DNA from: Streptomyces sp. NBC_00353
Lineage (GTDB): Bacteria > Actinomycetota > Actinomycetes > Streptomycetales > Streptomycetaceae
Assembly: GCF_036108815.1 (NCBI RefSeq)
Contig: NZ_CP107985.1
Coordinates: forward strand, 5,952,001-6,016,000
DNA: 64,000 nt
Direction of reading: 5' to 3'
The first letter of the stretch is position 1, and the number at the start of each line of letters is the position of its first letter. Position numbers and translations under genes: made by a program. The notes below the pieces were generated by a model, which did no database searches, was not told the origin of the DNA, and was given only the letters and a program-made list of their open reading frames with translations. Positions 1 through 7,979 of the stretch are shown here, one piece after another.

Positions 1-773
1 TCCATGGTGTAGAGGTCGGGCAGGCCGAAGACATGACTGTTCTCGTGCGGCAGGACGCGGTAGCCGGTCTGCGCGTACGACCCGGAGCCGTCGTCCTGGC
101 GGCTGTAGATGAAGGACGTGTTGGCGAGCGGGACGCCGTCCGCGAGCGGGGCGTCGGCGTTGCCCGAGAAGGTCACGGACAGGACGGTGTCCAGTGCGGA
201 GGGTCCGGCGTTCGGTGTGACCAGGACATTGACCAGGTCGTACTCGCGGAAGTCCACCTTCTGGTCGGCGATGGCCACGATGTCCTGGACCAGATGGCGG
301 TAGCCCGGTTCGTACGGTGAGCCGCGTTCTATCCCGTACGCCGAGAACGGCAGGGGCATCCGCAGCCAGCTCTTCACGGGGGCTTCGGGCCGGTAGATGA
401 GCCGGCCGTACGAACTGGTCCGGAACCAGGCGGTGGTCTGCGGGAAGAATTCGGCGAGCCGGTCCATCGCCGACCCGAGTCCCGGCGCGTCCGGGAAGTC
501 GATCATCAGGTTGAGCGCGTGCACCTCGCCGGTGGACCGGGAGTAGCCGGCCTGGGTCGGCATGCCCTCCGACATCTGCACGCCCATCGTCGCGGTTATC
601 CGGCACGGCCCGAGCCCAGCCTGCTCCGCGGTGGCCACCGGTCCCGCGGAGGCGGGGCCGGAGAGGGAGAGCGTGCTGCTGGCCGAGGCTGTGGCGGCGA
701 TGACCAGCGTGGTTGCCCCGGCGAGTGCGAGGGTGCGGCGGCGACTGGGTATCCGGTGGCGGGGCTGCTGCAT
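1..773 (-). CDS. Secreted M6-type zinc metalloprotease, C-terminus cut by window edge
   Basis: The first 257 residues are visible; the gene continues past the left edge. The start is the ATG at 773, preceded by GGAAGG at a good distance. Residues 1-43 form a secretory signal: Arg-rich start, hydrophobic stretch about 16-30, then an Ala-Ser-Ala-type cleavage region. The active site is visible near the edge as HENSHVFGLPD at 243-253, which fits the HExxHxxGxxD zinc-binding pattern of InhA/M6-like peptidases. The probable role is degradation of extracellular protein. It diverges from a TetR gene; the 276 bp between them hold a perfect Crp-type site and nested dyads. The exact family (M6 versus another HExxHxxGxxD peptidase) is inferred because the C-terminal half is missing. 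Confidence 0.8.
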   Translation of the reverse strand, partial: MQQPRHRIPSRRRTLALAGATTLVIAATASASSTLSLSGPASAGPVATAEQAGLGPCRITATMGVQMSEGMPTQAGYSRSTGEVHALNLMIDFPDAPGLGSAMDRLAEFFPQTTAWFRTSSYGRLIYRPEAPVKSWLRMPLPFSAYGIERGSPYEPGYRHLVQDIVAIADQKVDFREYDLVNVLVTPNAGPSALDTVLSVTFSGNADAPLADGVPLANTSFIYSRQDDGSGSYAQTGYRVLPHENSHVFGLPDLYTM

Positions 774-898
774 AGAGTCGCCTTCCGGGGGTCCGCGGCA
801 GCCGACGGGCCCTGGCTGCGCTCTGCTGATCACCCTCTGGCGGGCGGTGCGCGGCCGCGCGTTGGGTGCGCCGATCGGTGGATTCTCCGCTCGATCGA

Positions 899-914
899 TG
901 TGACGCAGGTCACA
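899..914. promoter_or_regulatory. Perfect Crp-type site TGTGA-N6-TCACA
   Basis: TGTGACGCAGGTCACA matches the Crp consensus TGTGA-N6-TCACA at all ten fixed positions, and the dyad extends to 8-bp arms (897-916). It lies 126 bp upstream of the protease start and 136 bp upstream of the TetR start, so either gene could be controlled. Binding by the Streptomyces Crp protein is inferred from the match only. Confidence 0.5.
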
Positions 915-929
915 TCAAAGGTGGGAAAT

Positions 930-992
930 AACCGGGGACCCATTCCCCGTTTGAACCCGTGTCCCCGCGAAACGGGGAGGCGCTCCCCGGTT
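930..992. promoter_or_regulatory. Nested inverted repeats upstream of the TetR gene
   Basis: The outer arms are AACCGGGGA (930-938) and TCCCCGGTT (984-992). Inside are TCCCCGTTT (944-952) and AAACGGGGA (970-978). The centre can also pair as CCCCG/CGGGG (963-967, 973-977). The block ends 57 bp before the TetR start, where an autoregulatory operator would be expected. Its use as a TetR operator is inference. Confidence 0.45.
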
Positions 993-1049
993 GTACGCAT
1001 CCGGGTCGCGCAAGAGCCAACAAGAGCCGGAAGGGAAGGGGCTGCCGTC

Positions 1050-1724
1050 GTGGAGACCGTCACTCGCATCGCCGCCGACACCGACACCGGGACGGCGGCG
1101 CGCCGCACGTCCCGCCCGCGGGCGGACGCGCTGCGCAACCGGGAGCGGATCGTGACGGCGGCGCGCGAGATGTTCGTCGAGTTCGGACCGGACGTGCCGC
1201 TCGACGAGGTCGCCCGCCGTGCAGGCGTCGGCAACGCCACGCTCTACCGGAACTTCCCCGACCGGGCCGCGCTGACCCATGAGGTCGTCCTCGCGGTCAC
1301 CTCCCGCATCACCGGCCGTGCGGAGGAGGCGGTGGCCGAGGAGGCCGACCCCTTCGCTGCGCTCAGCCGCTTCGTCCACGCGGCAGCCGACGAGCGCATC
1401 GGGGCGCTCTGCCCGATGCTGTCCGGCGGCTTCGACAAGTGCCACCCCGAACTGCTCGCCGAGCGTCGCCGCCTCGAAGAGGCCGTCGAAGGGCTCGTGG
1501 CGCGCGCCATGTCCGCGGGGCGCCTGCGCACCGACATCGCCGTCGGTGACGTACTGGTCGGCCTCTCCCAGCTCACCCGGCCGTTGCCAGGCACCGCGTG
1601 CCTGGACATCGACCGGTTCACCCACCGTCATCTCCAGCTGTTCCTGGACGGCCTCGAGGCTCCGGCCCGGTCCGAACTGCCCGGTACGGCGGCAACCTTG
1701 GAGGATCTGCGGCGCCGGCCATGA
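1050..1724 (+). CDS. TetR/AcrR-family transcriptional regulator
   Basis: This is a 224-aa protein. The start is the GTG at 1050, preceded by the purine-rich run GAAGGGAAGGGG. The N-terminal helix-turn-helix spans about residues 30-75, with the typical core VARRAGVGNATLYRNF. The rest is the ligand-binding and dimerisation domain. The gene lies 212 bp upstream of, and in the same direction as, a 14-TM drug-exporter-type MFS gene, the usual arrangement of a repressor and its efflux pump. The nested dyads just upstream are its likely operator. The ligand is unknown. Confidence 0.9.
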   Translation: METVTRIAADTDTGTAARRTSRPRADALRNRERIVTAAREMFVEFGPDVPLDEVARRAGVGNATLYRNFPDRAALTHEVVLAVTSRITGRAEEAVAEEADPFAALSRFVHAAADERIGALCPMLSGGFDKCHPELLAERRRLEEAVEGLVARAMSAGRLRTDIAVGDVLVGLSQLTRPLPGTACLDIDRFTHRHLQLFLDGLEAPARSELPGTAATLEDLRRRP

Positions 1725-1936
1725 GGCCCGCGCCGGGCTGCTGAAGCAGACGCTGTCCGGCTGCGTGTCCGACGCGCCCTCACCACCCCCACCTCACGAC
1801 CGACCTCACTCCCACTTCTGCCGGCTCTCTCCCTTCGCACATTTCACCCTCACCGTTCACAGGCCGGGACGTTCTGCGTTCACGGTCACGGTTCACGACC
1901 CTTCGCGTCCACGCGCGTCCTTAGGTGGCTACTTCC

Positions 1937-3469
1937 ATGTCAAAAACTGCTGATCCACGACTCCCTGACCCCAGCCGCTGGAAAGCGCTGGCCTTCATCG
2001 CGCTCGCGCAGCTGATGGTCGTGCTCGATGCCACGATCGTGAATATCGCGCTGCCGCACGCACAGACGGCCCTGGGCATCACCGATGCCAACAAGCAGTG
2101 GGTCATCACGGCCTACGCCCTCGCCTTCGGCGGACTGCTGCTCTTCGGCGGCCGGATCGCCGACCTGTGGGGCCGTAAGCGCACCTTCGTCGTCGGTCTG
2201 ATCGGCTTCGCGCTGGCCTCCGCACTCGGTGGCGCGGCGCAGAACCAGGGCATGCTGTTCGGCTCACGCGCGCTCCAGGGTGTCTTCGGTGCCCTGCTCG
2301 CTCCGGCCGCGCTCTCGCTGCTCGCCGTGATGTTCACCGATGCCAAGGAGCGCGCCAAGGCGTTCGGTATCTACGGTGCGATCGCCGGTGGCGGTGGCGC
2401 CGTCGGCCTGATCCTCGGCGGCTTCCTCACCCAGACGCTGAACTGGCGCTGGACGTTCTTCGTCAACATCCCGTTCGCCATCGTCGCGGCCGCGGGTGCG
2501 TACTTCGTGATCCGCGAGCCGGTCGGCAGCCGTAACCGCTCGTCGCTCGACATCCCGGGCGTGGTGCTCTCCGCGCTGGGTCTGGTCTCGCTGGTGTACG
2601 GATTCACCCGTGCCGAGTCCAGCGGCTGGTCGGACCCGCTGACCATCGGCATGTTCGTCGCGTCCGGTGTGCTGCTCATGTCGTTCGTCCTGACCGAGGC
2701 CAGGGTCAAGTCGCCGCTGCTGCCGCTGCGCGTGGTGATGGACCGCAACCGTGGCGGTGTCTACCTCTCGCTGGGGCTGGCCATCATCGCGATGTTCGGG
2801 CTGTTCCTCTTCCTGACGTACTACCTGCAGGTCGTGAAGGGGTACTCGCCGATCAAGACGGGGTTCGCCTTCCTCCCGATGATCGCGGGCATGATCACCG
2901 GTTCGACGCAGATCGGCGCCCGGCTGATGACGCGGGTCGCGGCCCGCAAGCTGATGGGTCCGGGCTTCCTGACCGCCGCCGTCGGCATGCTGCTGCTGAC
3001 GCAGCTGGAGATCGGTTCCTCCTACCCGGCGCTCATCCTGCCGGCGCAGCTCCTGCTGGGTCTGGGCATGGGTACGGCGTTCATGCCGGCCATGTCGCTG
3101 GCCACGCACGGGGTCGAGCCGCGGGACTCGGGCGTGGCGTCCGCGATGGTCAACACCTCGCAGCAGGTGGGCGGCGCGATCGGTACGGCGCTGCTGAACA
3201 CGATCGCCGCCTCGGCCGCCACGGCGTACGCCACCTCGCACGCCGCTCTGGCCGCGACGGACCCGAAGCTGCTGAAGCTCCAGGCGATGGTGCACGGCTT
3301 CACGGGGGCCATCTGGTGGGCGGTCGGCATCCTGGTGGTGGCGTCCGCGATCGCGGTGACGTTCATCAACGCCGGACGTCCTTCGGCGACTGCGGTGAAC
3401 TCGGGCTCCGGCTCGGGGGATGCCGACGGGGTCGAGGACGAGTTCAAGGTCCCGGTCGTCGCGCACTGA
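1937..3469 (+). CDS. MFS drug:H+ antiporter, DHA2 (EmrB/QacA) type
   Basis: This is a 510-aa membrane protein with about 14 predicted hydrophobic segments, matching the DHA2 family. The loop between segments 2 and 3 carries GGRIADLWGRKR, the MFS motif A. Near the N-terminus the sequence VVLDATIVNIALP is characteristic of EmrB/QacA exporters. The ATG at 1937 is preferred because AGGTGG lies 8 nt upstream; the in-frame GTG at 1925 would add four residues but has no ribosome-binding site. It is probably regulated by the upstream TetR protein and ends at a strong bidirectional terminator (3513-3553). The substrate cannot be read from the sequence. Confidence 0.9.
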   Translation: MSKTADPRLPDPSRWKALAFIALAQLMVVLDATIVNIALPHAQTALGITDANKQWVITAYALAFGGLLLFGGRIADLWGRKRTFVVGLIGFALASALGGAAQNQGMLFGSRALQGVFGALLAPAALSLLAVMFTDAKERAKAFGIYGAIAGGGGAVGLILGGFLTQTLNWRWTFFVNIPFAIVAAAGAYFVIREPVGSRNRSSLDIPGVVLSALGLVSLVYGFTRAESSGWSDPLTIGMFVASGVLLMSFVLTEARVKSPLLPLRVVMDRNRGGVYLSLGLAIIAMFGLFLFLTYYLQVVKGYSPIKTGFAFLPMIAGMITGSTQIGARLMTRVAARKLMGPGFLTAAVGMLLLTQLEIGSSYPALILPAQLLLGLGMGTAFMPAMSLATHGVEPRDSGVASAMVNTSQQVGGAIGTALLNTIAASAATAYATSHAALAATDPKLLKLQAMVHGFTGAIWWAVGILVVASAIAVTFINAGRPSATAVNSGSGSGDADGVEDEFKVPVVAH

Positions 3470-3512
3470 CGAGGGACGCGCGGCGTGGAGTCACATGAAG
3501 TGACGTGAACAT

Positions 3513-3553
3513 GGGTCTGCCCCGGTTCCGCTCGGCGGAGCCGGGGCAGACCC
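3513..3553. terminator. Bidirectional terminator between MFS and MarR genes
   Basis: A perfect 13-bp stem (GGGTCTGCCCCGG at 3513-3525 and its complement at 3541-3553) encloses a 15-nt loop. It lies between two converging genes ending at 3469 and 3586. Confidence 0.8.
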
Positions 3554-3585
3554 GCGTCGGTACGCGGTGCGTCGGCAGGACTTGC

Positions 3586-4098
3586 CTAGCGCAGCCAGGG
3601 CAGGTCCGCGTCCGTGCCGTCCGGCTCCAGTCCGGTGGCGATTATCTGCATGATCTCGCCGAACGAGCGCACCTGCTCGGGGGTGAGCCGGTCGAACATC
3701 GCCTGGCGTACGGCACGGACATGACCCGGCGCGGACCGGCGGAGCATCTCGTAACCCTCGTCGGTGAGGACCGCGTTCTGCCCGCGCTTGTCGGACGGAC
3801 AGTCCTCCCGTCGCACCCAGCCGTTGCGTTCCAGCCGGGCGACGGCGTGCGAGAGACGGGAGCGGGTGATCTTGACGTCCTTGGCCAGCTGGGTCATCCG
3901 CATCTGACGCCGGGGCGCCTGGGCGAGCTGGACGAGCAGTCCGTAGTAGATGTGCGGCATGCCGGCGTCGCGCTGCAGCTGGCGGTCGAGATGGTCCTCC
4001 AGGAGCGTGGTGGCCTGGAGGTACGAGCGCCAGATGCTCTGCTCCTCGTCGGAGAGCCAGCGGGTCTCGCCGGTGGGTGCCGTGGTCATGTGCTCCAC
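3586..4098 (-). CDS. MarR-family transcriptional regulator
   Basis: This is a 170-aa protein. The GTG at 4098 is chosen because AAAAGG sits 7 nt upstream; the ATG at 4089 is possible but its GGAG is only 3 nt away. The winged-helix core spans about residues 55-115, including MRMTQLAKDVKITRSRLSHAV and the wing residues RREDCPSDKRG. It diverges from an extradiol-dioxygenase-like gene at 4246. The shared 147-bp region contains two perfect 14-bp palindromes that are candidate operators, so it probably represses itself and the dioxygenase. Confidence 0.9.
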   Translation of the reverse strand: MEHMTTAPTGETRWLSDEEQSIWRSYLQATTLLEDHLDRQLQRDAGMPHIYYGLLVQLAQAPRRQMRMTQLAKDVKITRSRLSHAVARLERNGWVRREDCPSDKRGQNAVLTDEGYEMLRRSAPGHVRAVRQAMFDRLTPEQVRSFGEIMQIIATGLEPDGTDADLPWLR

Positions 4099-4156
4099 TC
4101 TACGACCTTTTCTTGAAAGTTGAACTAGATAGAGCTAAGGTCTCCGTAGCTGGGAA

Positions 4157-4170
4157 CTTGAAGCTTCAAG
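4157..4170. promoter_or_regulatory. Palindromic operator candidate CTTGAAGCTTCAAG
   Basis: A perfect 14-bp palindrome in the divergent MarR/dioxygenase promoter region. A related sequence, CTTGAAAGTTGAAC (4113-4126), lies about 30 bp away on the MarR side. Dyads of this size suit MarR dimers. Confidence 0.5.
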
Positions 4171-4208
4171 AAAGTGCTTCGGAGCATCGGAACTTCGAGG
4201 GTCCCGTA

Positions 4209-4222
4209 GAAGATTTATCTTC
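4209..4222. promoter_or_regulatory. Second palindrome GAAGATTTATCTTC before the dioxygenase
   Basis: A perfect 6-2-6 palindrome that ends 23 nt before the dioxygenase start. It could be a second operator, or a 5' leader hairpin if transcription starts upstream of it. Confidence 0.4.
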
Positions 4223-4245
4223 AGTAGCAGTGGATGGGGAGTGTC

Positions 4246-5028
4246 ATGACTGTCACCGCGGAGCGGATGCCCGCCCTCTATCTTTCCCACGGTGCGCCGC
4301 CGCTGGCCGACGACCCGGTCTGGCCCGGCCAGCTGGCCGCATGGTCCGCCGACCTGCCCCGTCCCACCGCGATTCTCATGGTCTCCGCCCACTGGGAGGA
4401 GGCCCCGCTCGCCCTGGGCGCGACCGAGACCGTCCCGCTCGTCTACGACTTCTGGGGCTTCCCCCAGCACTACTACCAGGTGCAGTACGCGGCCCCGGGC
4501 GCCCCGCAGCTGGCGGAGAACGTACGCAAGCTGCTGCGCGGCGCCGGCACACCGGTCCAGGACATCCCGGACCGCGGGCTCGACCACGGGGCGTACGTCC
4601 CGCTGGTGGAGATGTTCCCGGGCGCCGACATCCCCGTACTCCAGATCTCCATGCCGACGCTGGATCCGCAGAAGCTGATGGACATCGGACGCAAGCTCGC
4701 GCCGCTGCGCGACGAGGGCGTACTGATCGTCGGCAGCGGCTTCTTCACCCACAACCTCGCCGCACTGCGGCACGCGGGCGGCGGCAACCCCGGCTGGTCG
4801 GTGGAGTTCGACGACTGGGGACACCGGGCGCTGCAGGCGCAGGACATCGACGCGCTGCTCGACTTCGAGCACAAGTCCCCGGCCGGCCGGCTGGCCCATC
4901 CGCGCACCGAGCACTTCGCGCCGCTCTTCGTGACGCTGGGCGCCTCGGAGGGCGAGCTCGACCAGGGGCGCAGCGTCATCGACGGGTTCTGGATGGGGCT
5001 CGCGAAGCGGTCGGTGCAGTTCGGCTGA
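4246..5028 (+). CDS. Class III extradiol dioxygenase, 4,5-DOPA dioxygenase (LigB/YgiD) type
   Basis: This is a 260-aa protein matching the one-domain DODA/LigB family. These enzymes use a mononuclear metal to cleave catechol-type rings. The expected metal and active-site histidines are visible at H15 (LSHGAPPL), H49 (SAHWE), H114 (LDHGAYVPL) and H169 (FFTHNL). The ATG at 4246 follows GGGGAG and is preferred over the in-frame ATG at 4234, which has no ribosome-binding site. The divergent MarR gene suggests induction by an aromatic compound. The natural substrate is unknown, and a DOPA name is a family label only. Confidence 0.85.
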   Translation: MTVTAERMPALYLSHGAPPLADDPVWPGQLAAWSADLPRPTAILMVSAHWEEAPLALGATETVPLVYDFWGFPQHYYQVQYAAPGAPQLAENVRKLLRGAGTPVQDIPDRGLDHGAYVPLVEMFPGADIPVLQISMPTLDPQKLMDIGRKLAPLRDEGVLIVGSGFFTHNLAALRHAGGGNPGWSVEFDDWGHRALQAQDIDALLDFEHKSPAGRLAHPRTEHFAPLFVTLGASEGELDQGRSVIDGFWMGLAKRSVQFG

Positions 5029-5032
5029 GTGG

Positions 5033-6112
5033 TCAGAGGGCCGGCGGGTTCAGTTCGATCGAGCGGAGCGCGGCGGCCAGGGCGGGCGTGTCGCCGACGT
5101 CCAGTGCGGTGTCGGTGAACTTGATCGTGTGGTCGTCGCCGTGCGCCGCCGCCCGCGCGAAGATCTCGTCCGCGGAGGACGCCGACGGCGGTGCGGTGTA
5201 CGGGGCGGGGTCGGCCGGGCTGTACGCGGCGGTGACCGCGGCGCTCGCGGCCCAGGCGGCGGCCAGGCTCCGGTGCCACAGGTCACGGGGGAGAGCGGGC
5301 AGCGTACGCAGCACGGCGTTGGGTGCGGTCGCGGCGTGCACCAGCATGATCGGTTCACCATGGCCGTGGGTGGTGTAGCGGTGCGTCGCGGCCCTGACCA
5401 GCTCCGCCAGCCGGGTGCGCGCCACGTCCGGGTCGTCCGCGAACTGCTGCGGCCACAGCGGGAACGCGGTGAGCTGTGCCAGCCGGTCGCGGATGCCGCC
5501 GCTCGGGTCGGCCACCGGCGGTACGGCGTCCAGCGCGGCCGCGGCACTCGGTGCGGGCACGAGCGAGGCAGGTGGGTTCAGCGCGGGCAGTGGCTGGTGG
5601 CGGGCGGCCCAGTAGCCGAGGCCGTGCGCGAGCTCGGTGATCCGGGGCGCGTTCGCTTCACCGCCGAGCAGGGTGCGTACGGCGTGGCCGACCCTGATCA
5701 CGGGGTGGGTGGCGCCTGCGGCGATGCCCGGCAGCAGCCGCGGCCACCACTCGGTGAGGACGTCCTGCCAGGGGCGCCCGGCCGTCTCCTGCTCGAAGTA
5801 CATCGTCCAGTCGGCGATCCTGCGCGGGTCGCCCAGGGCCTCGTGCCAGTTCTCCGCGGTGACCCGGGCCGCGGGGGCCGGCATGTCCTCCAGCTTGTGG
5901 CTGTAGTGGTCGAGCCAGCGGTGGACGGTCGGTGCCTGGCCGTGCCGTACGAGCGCCTCGACGGCCATCGGGCCGTGGTTGCTCAGCCAGCCGTTCCGCT
6001 CGGGACCCGCGCTGTGGAGCCGCTCCAGCGCCTCGTCGAGCGTGCCGGTGGGGTCGACCGGTGCCGTGCCCGGTGTGCCTATGAGGTCTGTCCTGCCTGT
6101 CGTGTCGGTCAT
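5033..6112 (-). CDS. Questin-oxidase-like protein (DUF4243 family)
   Basis: This is a 359-aa protein resembling the DUF4243/questin oxidase family, whose fungal member opens an anthraquinone ring. Family-like features are LSNHGPMAVEAL near residue 35, a His-rich helical N-terminal half (HRWLDHYSHKLEDMP, THPVIRVGHAVR) and GYWAARHQPLP. No cofactor-binding motif is evident. The ATG at 6112 has only a weak ribosome-binding site; upstream in-frame codons lack family similarity. It converges with the dioxygenase gene (4 bp apart). The reaction in bacteria is not established. Confidence 0.7.
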   Translation of the reverse strand: MTDTTGRTDLIGTPGTAPVDPTGTLDEALERLHSAGPERNGWLSNHGPMAVEALVRHGQAPTVHRWLDHYSHKLEDMPAPAARVTAENWHEALGDPRRIADWTMYFEQETAGRPWQDVLTEWWPRLLPGIAAGATHPVIRVGHAVRTLLGGEANAPRITELAHGLGYWAARHQPLPALNPPASLVPAPSAAAALDAVPPVADPSGGIRDRLAQLTAFPLWPQQFADDPDVARTRLAELVRAATHRYTTHGHGEPIMLVHAATAPNAVLRTLPALPRDLWHRSLAAAWAASAAVTAAYSPADPAPYTAPPSASSADEIFARAAAHGDDHTIKFTDTALDVGDTPALAAALRSIELNPPAL

Positions 6113-6182
6113 GCCGGAACACGCTAGGCGCGGGGCCCGCCGCCCGTAACGGGCTGCGGACCTATGCTGCAGCCCCCGGGTC

Positions 6183-6731
6183 CTAGGTCTCCTGGCCCAG
6201 GGGCTTCTCGTACCAGGCCACGTCCCAGTACCTGCCGAACTTCCGGCCCACCTCGGCGTACGTACCGACATGGCGGAAGCCGAAACGTTCGTGCAGCCGG
6301 ACCGAGGCGTCGTTGGGCAGGGCGATGCCCGCGTACGCGCGATGCAGATCCTCGTCCGCGAGGGCCTCGAAGAGCGACTCGTACAGGAGCGTGCCGATGC
6401 CCTGGCCGGCGGCCTGTGGCGTGCAGTACACGCTCACCTCCACCGACGTGGTGTACGCCGCTTTGGGGCGGAACGCGCTGCTGGTCGCGTAGCCCAGGAC
6501 CGATGAAGGGCCGACAATGCGGACATCCCGAGCAACCAGAAGACGGTGCGGGCCGTCTTCAGGGTGAGAGAGCAGCCACGGCATCCGCTGTTCGGGTGTG
6601 AAGGGGACGGTGTCGAACGTGAGCGCAGTCTCACGGACGTAGTGGTTGTAGATGTCGGTGAGGGCTGCCACATCGTTCGCGACGCCCGGCCTGACCTGCA
6701 CCTCTGTGCGGAGTTCCGGCATTTCCGGCAT
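6183..6731 (-). CDS. GNAT acetyltransferase, phosphinothricin acetyltransferase (Bar/Pat)-like
   Basis: This is a 182-aa single GNAT domain. The N-terminal region VRPGVANDVAALTDIYNHYVRET and the acetyl-CoA-binding segment QAAGQGIGTLLYESL fit the Bar/Pat/YncA branch. The ATG at 6731 follows GAGGGGAG at an ideal distance. It diverges from hrdD, sharing a 148-bp promoter region. Family members acetylate phosphinothricin, methionine sulfoximine or other amino compounds; chromosomal copies outside the biosynthetic cluster are often general detoxifiers. Substrate unproven. Confidence 0.85.
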   Translation of the reverse strand: MPEMPELRTEVQVRPGVANDVAALTDIYNHYVRETALTFDTVPFTPEQRMPWLLSHPEDGPHRLLVARDVRIVGPSSVLGYATSSAFRPKAAYTTSVEVSVYCTPQAAGQGIGTLLYESLFEALADEDLHRAYAGIALPNDASVRLHERFGFRHVGTYAEVGRKFGRYWDVAWYEKPLGQET

Positions 6732-6792
6732 GAAGGCTCCCCTCTCGGCGCGACAGGGTACTGCATGATCGCGAAAATGAATGCGAGGCGTG

Positions 6793-6818
6793 GGAATTCT
6801 GTCCGGATTCCAGTCGTT
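6793..6818 (+). promoter_or_regulatory. SigR-type promoter GGAAT-N18-GTT upstream of hrdD
   Basis: GGAAT at 6793-6797 is followed after exactly 18 nt by GTT at 6816-6818, the consensus used by the thiol-oxidative-stress sigma factor SigR. It lies about 60 bp upstream of the hrdD start. A SigR-dependent hrdD promoter has been described in S. coelicolor, which supports the call. Confidence 0.75.
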
Positions 6819-6879
6819 GTTTCCAACGGATGCAGGGCACCCGAGAGGGTGTCGCGACCTACTTAGCAAGGGAGCACGC

Positions 6880-7878
6880 ATGGCAACCCGTGCCGTCGCC
6901 CGTCGTTCGTCCACCAGTGGTGGGAGCAGCCGGGCAAGCAGTGTTCGCGCCGTGGGCGGGGAAATCGCCGATCGCGACCTGGTCGGCATGTACCTGGACG
7001 AGATCGCGCGTACACCGCTGCTCGACGCCGCGAAGGAGGTCGAGCTGTCGCAAGCCGTCGAGGCGGGCGTATTCGCCCGGCAGGTCCTCGACGGCGTGGT
7101 GGAGAGCGAAGCCGGTGGAGCGACGCGTGAGGAGCTGGAGGCGCTGGTCGCCGAGGGCGAGCGCGCCAAGGACATATTCATCCGTTCCAACCTTCGACTC
7201 GTGGTTGCTGTCGCCCGCCGATATCCGCGGGCCGGGCTGCCCCTGCTCGACCTGATCCAGGAGGGGAACGCGGGCCTGGTGCGCGCGGTCGAGAAGTTCG
7301 ACTACGCCAAGGGCTTCAAGTTCTCCACCTATGCGACGTGGTGGATCCGTCAGGCCATCACCCGCTCCATAGCCGACCAGTCCCGTACGATCCGGCTCCC
7401 CGTCCACCTGGTGGAGGAGCTCGGCCGGATCCGCCGTGTCCAGCGCGAGTTCAACCGTGAGCACGGGCGCGAGCCCGAGCACGCGGAGATAGCCGCCGAG
7501 CTGGACTCCACGGCCACGCGCGTCGGCGACGTGCTGGACTGGGCCCGTGACCCGGTCAGCCTCAACATGTCCGTGGACGACGAGGGCGAGACCCAGTTCG
7601 GCGATCTGCTGGAGGACACCTCCGCGGTGTCGCCCGAGCAGTCCGTGATGACGCTGCTGCGCAGCGAGGAGCTGGAGGAGCTGATCGGCAAGCTCGACAA
7701 CCGCACCGCGTCGATCATCCGTATGCGGTACGGCATCGAGGACGGCCGTGAGCGGACTCTCACCGAGGTCGGCAAGCAGCACGGTCTGACGCGCGAGCGG
7801 ATCCGGCAGATCGAGAAGCACGCACTGCTCGAACTGAAGCGAATGGCCCACGACACGGGTTTTGACGCTGCGGCGTGA
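6880..7878 (+). CDS. hrdD: RNA polymerase sigma factor HrdD (group 2 sigma-70)
   Basis: This is a 332-aa group 2 sigma factor. It lacks the long N-terminal region 1.1 of HrdB and begins directly with an acidic region 1.2 (DLVGMYLDEIARTPLL). Region 2 contains FIRSNLRLVVAVARRY, LIQEGNAGLVRAVEKFDY and the promoter-melting segment FSTYATWWIRQAITRSI. Region 4.2 ends with LTRERIRQIEKHALLEL. Length and termini match my memory of S. coelicolor HrdD. The ATG at 6880 follows AAGGGAG. It carries a SigR-type promoter upstream and a strong terminator downstream. HrdD is non-essential in S. coelicolor; its regulon largely overlaps that of other Hrd factors. Confidence 0.9.
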   Translation: MATRAVARRSSTSGGSSRASSVRAVGGEIADRDLVGMYLDEIARTPLLDAAKEVELSQAVEAGVFARQVLDGVVESEAGGATREELEALVAEGERAKDIFIRSNLRLVVAVARRYPRAGLPLLDLIQEGNAGLVRAVEKFDYAKGFKFSTYATWWIRQAITRSIADQSRTIRLPVHLVEELGRIRRVQREFNREHGREPEHAEIAAELDSTATRVGDVLDWARDPVSLNMSVDDEGETQFGDLLEDTSAVSPEQSVMTLLRSEELEELIGKLDNRTASIIRMRYGIEDGRERTLTEVGKQHGLTRERIRQIEKHALLELKRMAHDTGFDAAA

Positions 7879-7930
7879 GCCCGAGTCCAGTAGCCTCCGA
7901 TATGAGCCGCTTCGTGCGGACCCCATGAGC

Positions 7931-7974
7931 TGAGTCCCGGCGCCCACCCCCCCTGGCGCCGGGGCTCATTTCTT
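7931..7974. terminator. Terminator between hrdD and the WYL regulator
   Basis: A 14-bp stem (7931-7944 with 7955-7968, one G-T pair) closes a 10-nt loop and is followed by TTTCTTT on the plus strand. It serves the converging genes ending at 7878 and 7980. Confidence 0.8.
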
Positions 7975-7979
7975 TGCCG

